Shown here: positions 1 through 6,155 of the stretch, piece after piece
Layout: each line of letters starts with the position of its first letter
How positions within the stretch are numbered: position 1 is the first letter of the stretch
DNA from: JBBIMS01 sp964531645
GTDB lineage: Bacteria; Acidobacteriota; Aminicenantia; JBFLYD01; JBBIMS01
Direction of reading: 5' to 3'
DNA length: 9,872 nucleotides
NCBI GenBank assembly: GCA_964531645.1
Contig: CAZHEF010000049.1
Coordinates: forward strand, 1 to 9,872
Made by a program: the position numbers and the translations under genes
The notes under the pieces: model-generated
Database searches by the model: none
Seen by the model: the letters and a program-made list of their open reading frames with translations, nothing else
What the model was told of the DNA's origin: nothing

Positions 1-124
1 TTAATGAGCCAGTAGGATTCAAAAACTCAAGTTTTGAAAAAATTCTAACAGAAGAATTGGAATTTATTCTTTTAAGCTCCAATAGTGGAGTCCCTCCAAC
101 CAAATCTAATAAACTTTTTCTCAT
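1..124 (-). CDS. Cysteine synthase-type PLP-dependent enzyme, N-terminal part (cut by window edge)
   Basis: Reading the minus strand from ATG at 124-122 gives 41 residues and then the first base of an A-starting codon at the window edge. The residues contain LVGGTPLLELKRIN (8-21) and KLEFLNPTGSL (31-41). These match the start of the cysteine synthase / O-acetylserine sulfhydrylase group (fold-type II PLP enzymes), where a G[GN]TPL strand is followed by KLE..NP.GS.KDR. The next codon would be the lysine that forms the Schiff base with PLP. In this family the enzyme makes cysteine from O-acetylserine and sulfide in the cytoplasm; cystathionine beta-synthase and threonine synthase relatives share the motif, so substrate is open. 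No Shine-Dalgarno lies at a usable distance from the ATG. A promoter-like pair ends 8 nt before it, which suggests a leaderless transcript. Family call is firm, specific enzyme is not. Confidence 0.82.
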   Translation of the reverse strand, partial: MRKSLLDLVGGTPLLELKRINSNSSVRIFSKLEFLNPTGSL

Positions 125-132
125 AATTTTCA

Positions 133-162
133 ATTTTATCAATTCCTGAAGATGGCTATCAA
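133..162 (-). promoter_or_regulatory. Sigma-70-like promoter for the cysteine synthase-type gene
   Basis: On the minus strand TTGATA (162-157) and TAAAAT (138-133) are 18 nt apart, each one base off consensus. Only 8 nt separate the -10 box from the ATG at 124, so transcription would start at or within a few bases of the start codon. Confidence 0.45.
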
Positions 163-305
163 TAGATTAAATATTAAAAACTTTAAATATAATTCAAATA
201 AGTTTGAACATATTAATGCCTTTTTTTCCAAAATCGGAGGTATGAAAATTGGGATTTTCAATTTTTTGAATTCAAAATTTTGAACATTGTGAGTCCTCTT
301 CCTCC

Positions 306-774
306 TTAGAAACCCTTCAACATATAAAGTTATACGGAACAGTTACTCTCCCTCACAAGATTTATCTCTCTGGATATTTCAACCACTATGATGGTGGTCC
401 ATGGGCTAGAACAGTCACAATATATCCTCCATCTGCATGGGCAACAGCAAACAATATCAACACTTGTCGCTTCAGTGGGTGTCTATGTTGAAGCTCCTGG
501 AACAAGAAGAGCGCAGGGTGTTGATGTTCTTGACTTGAGAGTTGAAAAGGACTTTGACCTTGAAAAGTATGGAATATTCGGAGTCTATGTGGATGCCTTC
601 GATGTTATGGGATTCAACAGAGTCTTCATAACACAGGATGTTGGTAGAACATGCTCACCCACTGCAGAAGGGACAAATGAACCTGCAAAATTCACTGCAG
701 GTGGAACATACAAGCAGATAACTGGTGTTGAGGGGACAAGGCTCTTCAAATTCTCATTGAGATATAGCTTCTAA
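306..774 (+). pseudogene. TonB-dependent outer-membrane receptor, C-terminal remnant with a frameshift
   Basis: Two reading frames join into one sensible protein end. The frame starting near 306 reads KLYGTVTLPHKIYLSGYFNH (327-386), then DGGPWARTVTIYPPSAWATA and NNINT, and stops at TGA 489. From about 460 the next frame continues with SVGVYVEAPGTRRAQG, LDLRVEKDFDL, GVYVDAFDVMGFNRV and ends KFSLRYSF. This order of motifs (strand, G.PW.R, PGTRR, DLR.EKDF, DAF/DVF) is the last beta-strands of a TonB-dependent receptor barrel, and the terminal aromatic F is the usual outer-membrane signal. The join needs one extra base around 450-470. The signal peptide, plug and most of the barrel are absent: the upstream frame is closed at 267-269. 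The 128-residue frame opening at ATG 388 is therefore not a real start. Intact members are usually several hundred residues or more. I judge it a dead fragment; a base-calling error could explain the shift but not the missing N-terminus. Confidence 0.8.
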
Positions 775-798
775 GGCTCAAGCGGAATAAATGGAAAA

Positions 799-830
799 GA
801 AGGCGCTTTTTGCCCACCTCTTTTTTATTA
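799..830 (+). terminator. Weak terminator-like sequence after the receptor remnant
   Basis: A short GGC (802-804) / GCC (812-814) stem with a 7-nt loop is followed within a few bases by six T. The stem is only 3 bp, so it may be a decayed terminator of the old receptor gene. The rest of 775-1000 is AT-rich and shows no gene. Confidence 0.2.
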
Positions 831-1004
831 AAAAATTTAAGACTCTATTTTGGAAAAAATATTTTTTACTTAATTTGACTTAGGTTAATACTCAATTTAT
901 AAGGAACATTGATTAAGAATTTTTTGCGATTTGTCGAAGGAAAGTTTGATAGCCTCTTCTCTGAGAAATCCCTTTCCGACACATAGAAATAAATTTGCCA
1001 GAAA

Positions 1005-1414
1005 ACTTACTATGATAACAGAAAGGCATGGGAAATGGTAGGGAATCTACAGCATACCATTTGGTTATGTTCTTGAAGATTGAGCTTTCACAAGACTTCC
1101 CCCCCTCGCTTCAGAGAGACTCTGAGATTGAGATAAGCGAAGCTCTCAGAAGAGATTATATAGAGATATCACAAGTGAAATATATAGAAGTAAACATAAT
1201 AGGAAAAAGCAAGAAGGATAGCCCTGCGGTGTGGATAATTGGCGAGTGCAAAAGTCAGGTTAAGAAGAAGGATATGGACGAATTTCTTAAAATCCTCAAG
1301 CAAATAGAAGATGTTCTCCATGGTGAAAAAATTCCCATAGTTGTTACCTATCAAACCTCTCCTCTGAGGCAATATATAAAAGGAGAAAGGCAGGAGAAAG
1401 GGCTGGAGGTCTAA
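1005..1414 (+). pseudogene. PD-(D/E)XK-like nuclease-domain protein, multiply frameshifted
   Basis: The only long open frame (1028-1414, 128 codons) holds a restriction-endonuclease-like core: EVNIIG, a loop, then VWIIGECKSQVKKKDMDEF and IPIVVTYQTSPLRQYIKG. The E-x-K of GECKS is the signature, with N where many relatives have D in the first motif. The first 26 codons of this frame are not native. One frame earlier, RKAWEMVGNLQHTI ends at 1061. After one extra T the next frame gives GYVLED (1063-1080), a TGA (1081-1083) and AFTRLP (1084-1101). A run of seven C (1099-1105) then leads into SLQRDSEIEISEALRRDYIE in the long frame. Joined, these make one continuous protein, so the gene carries two +1 shifts in short homopolymers and one nonsense codon. 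It also ends abruptly at TAA 1412. I know similar proteins only as uncharacterised, with nuclease-like domains at the C-terminus. It has no Shine-Dalgarno at 1028 and is probably not functional. Confidence 0.7.
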
Positions 1415-1435
1415 CTCTCCTTTCAGTTTCCCTTT
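1397..1435. terminator. Possible bidirectional terminator between convergent genes
   Basis: AAAGGG (1397-1402) can pair with CCCTTT (1430-1435), enclosing shorter CTG/CAG and GAG/CTC pairings. It lies between the plus-strand nuclease remnant and the minus-strand DUF4340 gene ending at 1533. The stem is bulged and lacks a long T run, so support is modest. Confidence 0.25.
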
Positions 1436-1532
1436 AAATAGATAACACTTGTCCTTTCAAAAGATACAGAAATTTTTTAAATTATTTTTCTTAAATTATC
1501 CTATTGAGACTCTCTTTATATTTTTAATTGCT

Positions 1533-2870
1533 CTATTTCTTCTTCCAATCTTCAAAATCCTTCGGAATCTCCTTGAGAAATGAGCTGTCGATAACAAAGA
1601 TGTAATTGAGTTTTTTGTTCATCAGATAGACCTTTTCATTTTCTTCTTTTCCGCAAATAATTTCAATTGTTTTTTCCTTACCTCTTTCCTTCGTTGTTAT
1701 CTTGAGCTGGATATTGGGTTTTTCAAGTCCATAATCTTTCAGAGACTTGGGATTGTCGATGAATTCCTTTGCCTCAATATCTTCAATTTTTCTCAAAAAG
1801 TCATTGATTTTTGTTCCGTCAAGTTCTTTCTTCTCAGGCTTGGTCATCTCCCACTTGTCCTGTTTGTCTTTCTCAAATAGATACTCCTTCCCATCCTTCA
1901 TAATGCTGAATTTCTGGACATCAAAACTCCAAAAAACTGCCACTGATTTTTCCCTCATATCTTCAGGTTTTTTATCGATTTCAGATAGAAATGTTTCGGG
2001 AAGCTCTGCTATTATTCTGCTTAAATTAGAAAGAGCATAGACATTCTTTTTATCCCTTTCCTCTTTGACCCCAACAGAAATTCCAATCTCTTTATCTCCT
2101 TCAATTTTTATTTTTATCTTTGGTTTATCAAGAGAATATTCCTTCAACTGCTCATCTTTGTAATCTTCAATGGCGAATCCCTTTGCTTCAGCTTCTGTTA
2201 TTGAATAGAGGATATCATCTATTTTTCCTTTGTCTGCAAGGGCTTTCACTGGTTCATCGAGGAACCACTCATCTTCTTTTTTGTATGCGTTCCAGAGCTT
2301 GCCTTCGCTTTCCCATATTACTCTATCAACTTTATCCTTTTCGAACTCAAAAATTTTTTTGTTTCTGAAATCAAAAAGAGTTTTGTCAAGCCCGCTCTTT
2401 AGAAAAGATGGTATTAAATAAACAATGCTCTCCTCTGGCTTCTTTGCATAAAGAGCTCCGTCAATAGGATTTTCAATTCCCACATAGACAATCATGGAGC
2501 TTCCATCTTTTTTGAAGAGTTTCAGTATCCTATGAGGAGGCTCGAGCCCATATTTTCTGAGATCCTTTGCTTTTTCTTCAACCTTTCTTTCTATTTTTAA
2601 ATCTGAGAAATCCTCCACAAGTCTATCAACTGTGTATTTATCAGCCTTGGTTTTTAAGGGAGATGTAATTTCCCAGCTGTCGTCTTTTTTTTCAAAAATT
2701 ATTAACTCACCTCCCCTTTTAAGCTCTACTTTGTTTATATCAGAAGATGAAAAAGTGAGAAGTTTTCCTTCGAACTTTTCTTTCCTCTCTTCCCTTTTTT
2801 CAACAAAAATTATTGTAATAACAAGGATTGCAAGGATAGCAGTGAGAACTAAAAATGTTTTCCATTTCAT
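1533..2870 (-). CDS. Membrane-anchored protein with three DUF4340 modules
   Basis: The 445-residue product starts MKWKTFLVLTAILAILVITI, a single N-terminal membrane helix (about 5-23), and is otherwise hydrophilic and lysine/glutamate-rich, so most of it should lie outside the cytoplasmic membrane. The body is three tandem DUF4340-type modules at roughly 43-165, 170-297 and 305-440. Each has a strand-rich start, a 'W-x-[LIM]..P' element (SWEITSP at 65, EWFLDEP at 201, KWEMTKP at 339) and a repeated LRKYGLEPP / LKEYSLDKP / LKDYGLEKP motif at 104, 242 and 377. DUF4340 proteins usually sit beside GldG-like ABC transporter genes, as here; their biochemical role is not known. The ATG overlaps the stop of the upstream GldG-like gene (ATGA), with AGGAGG 5 nt before it, which fixes the start and suggests translational coupling. 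It is the last gene of the run. Confidence 0.85.
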   Translation of the reverse strand: MKWKTFLVLTAILAILVITIIFVEKREERKEKFEGKLLTFSSSDINKVELKRGGELIIFEKKDDSWEITSPLKTKADKYTVDRLVEDFSDLKIERKVEEKAKDLRKYGLEPPHRILKLFKKDGSSMIVYVGIENPIDGALYAKKPEESIVYLIPSFLKSGLDKTLFDFRNKKIFEFEKDKVDRVIWESEGKLWNAYKKEDEWFLDEPVKALADKGKIDDILYSITEAEAKGFAIEDYKDEQLKEYSLDKPKIKIKIEGDKEIGISVGVKEERDKKNVYALSNLSRIIAELPETFLSEIDKKPEDMREKSVAVFWSFDVQKFSIMKDGKEYLFEKDKQDKWEMTKPEKKELDGTKINDFLRKIEDIEAKEFIDNPKSLKDYGLEKPNIQLKITTKERGKEKTIEIICGKEENEKVYLMNKKLNYIFVIDSSFLKEIPKDFEDWKKK

Positions 2871-4390
2871 AGTGACCTCCTTCTTATATAAATCAGAATT
2901 CCTCCAAGGACAAATATTCCGGGAAGAAGAATTATTGTCGTGAAGAATATCAATCTTCCCTGAGAGATGGTCAGGGAAATTGTTCTCGGACGGGTTGTCT
3001 TGGGAGCAATTGAAACCAGATCCTCCTCTTCCTCAAGCCAGTTAACAGTGTTCAGGAAAAGATTGCTATTCCCTGAGAGTTCGAGGAATTGATTGGAAGC
3101 AAAATCTGAGTCTCCAAAAACAACAATCCTGCTTTCCCTCTCCTTTCCTTCCTCCTTGAATGTTGAAACAACAGCTATAGGAATTGGACCTTTTCTATCT
3201 CTTTCAGGGTCAAATCTTATTTCGTTTGCATTGAATTGATTGGTGGAGAAGGAGTAGGGTGATGTTGAGGCAATTGTTTCAGTAAAGATATTTTTTGGAA
3301 CAGGTTCTATCCTGTCAACAGAGCGAGCAAAAGGGAAGAAAGAGGCGTAATTGAATTTCTCAGTAATTTCGTGAGAACCGTATCTTGAAACAACAGCCCA
3401 GGAGGGGTCACCTCCCATAAGCCTTGTACTGGGGTCTATACTTACTATAAAATCATCTCCAATCTTTATTCCGTATTTTTTCATGAAATCGACAAAAAAT
3501 GGAGCGGAAAGAGGGTCAATGAGAAGTAGTAATCTGCCTCCTTCCTTCAAATATCTTTCAATTCCTTCCAGCTCCCCCTTGAGGAAATCCTTTTCAGCAC
3601 CTGCGATAATAAGAAGGGAGCAATCGGAAGGGATTGATGGTTCTTCAGCAAGGACAATCTCCTTAACAGTGTATCCTAAATTTTCAAGGGATGTCTTTAC
3701 CTGGTAGTATCCCCTTTCAGAACTATCTTCAAGAGATTTTTCTCCGTGCCCCTTTGTGAAATAAATAACCTTTTTCCTCTCCCTTGTTATCTTTATTATA
3801 GAATTTGTTATGTCCTCTTCAGTTGTTGATGTAATTCTTGTTTCCTGCTCTCCACACTTGAAGATCGTTGTTCCGTCCTCAGAAAGATTGAGCTCCCTTA
3901 CAAGGGAAGGATTTTTATCGGGATTTATAATATCATATTTAATCCTTGATGAGTAATAAGAGTATCTCTTTAACATCTCCTCCATTATCCCCCTTCGAGG
4001 ATTCAATTCCTTGAAAAATGCCTTTATTTCAATGTCTTTATTAAGATTTTTTAAAACTTTTATTGTCTGGTCTGAAAGGGAGTGAATTTTTCCCTCCGTA
4101 AGGTCAGCTCTGAAATGGATTTTTGTGGAAAGATAATTAAAGGCAACAAGGATTGCGAAGACAAGAAAAATCAGAAGGATCAAATTCCCTGAATATATAA
4201 GGGTTTTCAATTTGATCTGTTCCTTTAATTTTTCTCTGTTAAAGACAATGTATAGAACAAGGGAAATGAAGCTGAGAGCAAGAGCGGGAATCCAGATGTA
4301 TTTTTTTGTTGGGTAAATCTTATAAGAAAAGAACGAAACCGCAAGAAGTATTATAAAAACATAATTTAGCCATCCTACTATCCTTTTCAT
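2867..4390 (-). CDS. GldG-like ABC transporter auxiliary membrane protein
   Basis: This 507-residue protein belongs to the GldG / ABC-transporter auxiliary group, which pairs with an ABC-2 ATPase and permease. It has three predicted N-terminal membrane helices (about 5-23, 31-51, 68-88), then a long extracytoplasmic region and one helix near the C-terminus (about 480-501) followed by RRRSL. Family landmarks include RADLTEGKIHSLSDQT, where GldG proteins carry a D.T....YSLS..T element, then FTKGHGE, the glutamine-amidotransferase-like stretch ELEGIERYLKEGGRLLLLID and VVFGDSDFASNQFL. Its exact function is unknown; in Flavobacterium GldA, GldF and GldG are needed for gliding, but the wider family occurs in non-gliding bacteria. 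I start it at ATG 4390, not the in-frame ATG at 4402: the 4402 codon forms part of the Shine-Dalgarno (4400-4395), which lies 5 nt before 4390. The permease stop is 2 nt upstream. Confidence 0.87.
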   Translation of the reverse strand: MKRIVGWLNYVFIILLAVSFFSYKIYPTKKYIWIPALALSFISLVLYIVFNREKLKEQIKLKTLIYSGNLILLIFLVFAILVAFNYLSTKIHFRADLTEGKIHSLSDQTIKVLKNLNKDIEIKAFFKELNPRRGIMEEMLKRYSYYSSRIKYDIINPDKNPSLVRELNLSEDGTTIFKCGEQETRITSTTEEDITNSIIKITRERKKVIYFTKGHGEKSLEDSSERGYYQVKTSLENLGYTVKEIVLAEEPSIPSDCSLLIIAGAEKDFLKGELEGIERYLKEGGRLLLLIDPLSAPFFVDFMKKYGIKIGDDFIVSIDPSTRLMGGDPSWAVVSRYGSHEITEKFNYASFFPFARSVDRIEPVPKNIFTETIASTSPYSFSTNQFNANEIRFDPERDRKGPIPIAVVSTFKEEGKERESRIVVFGDSDFASNQFLELSGNSNLFLNTVNWLEEEEDLVSIAPKTTRPRTISLTISQGRLIFFTTIILLPGIFVLGGILIYIRRRSL

Positions 4391-4392
4391 TT

Positions 4393-5160
4393 TTACCTCC
4401 ATTTTTTAGCCTCAATTGTTGTATGGGCTAAAAATAGTCCAAAAAATGAGACTGAGAGGTAATAGATTATATCCTCTGTGTCAAGAACTCCTTTTACAAT
4501 GTCATCGAAGTGCTCGAAAAAGGATAGTTGAGTAAGGATCTCTCTCCATAAAGGTCCTACATTATCAGATGCCCAGCTAATAACCCAGAAGAGGAGCAAT
4601 GTTCCAAAACCAAGAACTGCTGCTACTATCTGGTTCTCCGTTAGAGAGGATGTGAAAAGCCCAATGGCAATAAAAGCAGAACCTAAAAGAAAGAGACCGA
4701 GATAACCTGTAAGGATTGGCTCGATTTGTGGGTTTCCATAAAGAAATGTAAAAATTGAGTAAATTACGGTTGAAAGGAGCATTATCAGAAGAATGGTAAC
4801 CGCAGAAAAGAATTTTCCGATAATTATCTCCCAGGTTGAAAGGGGAGCGGTAAAGAGGAGTTCTTCAGTTCCAAGTCTTTTCTCTTCTGCAAAAAGTCTC
4901 ATTGTTAGAAGGGGTAGAATCAAAAGAAGGATTATAGAGGTGTTGTGGAAATATGTTGAATATACGAACTGATTTATGTTCAGCTGGCTTGAGTAGTAGG
5001 GATTTGCACCGAACTGAATTGACTGCATATTAAAATACATCAGTATGTTATAGAAGAAAAACCCCGAGATCAGAAGAAAGACCCCTATTAAAACATAAGC
5101 CATGGGAGAAACAAAATAAACTTTTAATTCTTTCTGGGTTATTGCGATTATATTCCTCAT
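4393..5160 (-). CDS. ABC-2 type transporter permease (GldF-like)
   Basis: The 255-residue protein is an integral membrane permease of the ABC-2 class. Six hydrophobic helices can be placed at about 19-42, 74-88, 112-140, 149-171, 177-197 and 231-246. Between helices 2 and 3 is the class signature MRLFAEEKRLGTEELLFTAP followed by LSTWEIIIGKFF (87-118). This cytoplasmic coupling segment is thought to contact the ATPase. The SFFEHFDDIVKGVLDTED segment (213-230) before the last helix is also typical of GldF-like permeases. It should act with the ATPase upstream and the GldG-like protein downstream; the substrate cannot be read from sequence. The gene starts 9 nt after the ATPase stop with AGGAGG 5 nt before ATG, and its stop lies 2 nt before the next start, so the genes are clearly one transcription unit. 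Confidence 0.9.
   Translation of the reverse strand: MRNIIAITQKELKVYFVSPMAYVLIGVFLLISGFFFYNILMYFNMQSIQFGANPYYSSQLNINQFVYSTYFHNTSIILLLILPLLTMRLFAEEKRLGTEELLFTAPLSTWEIIIGKFFSAVTILLIMLLSTVIYSIFTFLYGNPQIEPILTGYLGLFLLGSAFIAIGLFTSSLTENQIVAAVLGFGTLLLFWVISWASDNVGPLWREILTQLSFFEHFDDIVKGVLDTEDIIYYLSVSFFGLFLAHTTIEAKKWR
4395..4400 (-). promoter_or_regulatory. Ribosome binding site fixing the GldG-like start
   Basis: GGAGGT reads 4400 to 4395 on the minus strand and uses the G of an upstream in-frame ATG (4402-4400). With the 5-nt gap seen for the neighbouring genes it points to ATG 4390. It overlaps the permease stop codon (4395-4393). Confidence 0.7.
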
Positions 5161-5169
5161 ATCTTCCTC

Positions 5170-6084
5170 CTACTGGGATATTGCCTTAAGATAAATTGTC
5201 TCAATGTCAGGGGTGAGGGACCTCATCTCAATCAGCCCCATTCCCTTTTCTATTGCTACCTTTGCAATTTTCTCAGCAAGATTCGCACCTCTCTCCCATT
5301 CAATGTTTACTCCTCCATTTGCTTCGTAAACTCCTTTAACACCTTCAATATTTTCAAATATTAATTTCTCTGCAGGTCCGAAATTTTTAAGTCTCAGGAA
5401 AACTCCTTCCCTTTCCGCAAAGGATTTTGTTAGCTCATCGAGGAACCCATTGGCAACTATTTTCCCTTCATTTATTATCACAACTCCATCGCAGATCTGT
5501 GTAACTTCAGCAAGGATATGGGTTGAAAGTATGATTGTTCTGTCCTTTCTAAGGGATTTTATGAGTTCTCTGATTTCCTTTATCTGGGCAGGGTCAAGTC
5601 CTATTGTAGGCTCATCGAGAATCAAAATTTTCGGTTCATGAATCAGAGCTTGAGCTATTGCCACTCTCTGCTTGTATCCCTTTGAAAGGTTTCTTATCAA
5701 TCTGTTCCTTACATCTTCAAGACAAGCCTCTTCAATTACCTTTTCCATGTTCTCCTTAATTTTTTTTCCTTTTACTCCCTTAATTTTAGCAACAAATCCA
5801 AGATATGACTCAACTGTCATGTCATTGTAAAGGGGAGGATTTTCGGGTAAATATCCGATAAGAGCTTTCACCTTTTTTGAACTGATTATTGGATCAAGTC
5901 CAGCCACATATGCTCTTCCTTCTGTTGGCGGCAGATAGCCTGTTATAATCCTCATTGTAGTTGTTTTCCCTGCGCCATTTGGACCTAAGAAACCCCATAT
6001 CCTTCCCTCTCCAATTTCAAAGGAGATACTGTTGACAGCTATCTTTTCACCGTATTTTTTTGTAAGATTTTCAACCTTTATCAT
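5170..6084 (-). CDS. ABC transporter ATP-binding protein (GldA-like)
   Basis: The 304-residue cytoplasmic ATPase would power the ABC-2 permease encoded next. All nucleotide-binding elements are present and intact: Walker A GPNGAGKT (34-41), a Q-loop region IGYLPENPPLYNDMT (76-90) with E where many transporters have Q, as is common in this subgroup, signature LSKGYKQR (133-140), Walker B ILILDEP (153-159), D-loop GLDP (162-165) and switch histidine in STHI (H189). About 90 residues after the core (from 215) form the C-terminal extension seen in GldA/NatA-type subunits. The ATG has GGGAGG 5 nt upstream. It lies 71 nt after argS, far enough for an internal start or processing site, and that spacer holds an inverted repeat. 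Confidence 0.93.
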   Translation of the reverse strand: MIKVENLTKKYGEKIAVNSISFEIGEGRIWGFLGPNGAGKTTTMRIITGYLPPTEGRAYVAGLDPIISSKKVKALIGYLPENPPLYNDMTVESYLGFVAKIKGVKGKKIKENMEKVIEEACLEDVRNRLIRNLSKGYKQRVAIAQALIHEPKILILDEPTIGLDPAQIKEIRELIKSLRKDRTIILSTHILAEVTQICDGVVIINEGKIVANGFLDELTKSFAEREGVFLRLKNFGPAEKLIFENIEGVKGVYEANGGVNIEWERGANLAEKIAKVAIEKGMGLIEMRSLTPDIETIYLKAISQ

Positions 6085-6099
6085 TCAAGCCTCCCTTTA

Positions 6100-6119
6100 T
6101 GGAAAAGCTTATTTTTCCA
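6100..6119. repeat. Inverted repeat in the argS / ABC ATPase spacer
   Basis: TGGAAAA (6100-6106) and TTTTCCA (6113-6119) form a perfect 7-bp stem with a 6-nt loop. On the plus strand it is followed by six T (6121-6126), but no gene ends upstream on that strand. In the minus-strand transcript it lies about 15 nt before the ATPase start, where it could affect processing or translation. Confidence 0.4.
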
Positions 6120-6155
6120 ATTTTTTGATAGAATGAAAGACCAGGAATCCAACAT

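Noticed and set aside
144..158. TAGCCATCTTCAG on the minus strand here also occurs on the plus strand at 9721-9733
   Set aside because: A 13-base match is expected about once in a 10-kb AT-rich window on both strands, and the flanks differ.
242..283. ATG directly after GGAGGT at 236-241, giving 13 codons
   Set aside because: The Shine-Dalgarno touches the ATG with no gap and the frame is very short; the AT-rich inverted sequence around the GAATTC at 268-273 is probably by chance.
1169..1372. Minus-strand 67-codon frame across the nuclease remnant
   Set aside because: It is the opposite-strand shadow of the conserved nuclease-like coding sequence, with no motif of its own.
6100..6126. Inverted repeat plus T run as a rho-independent terminator
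   Set aside because: The T run is on the plus strand, where no gene ends; on the minus strand the stem has no following T run.
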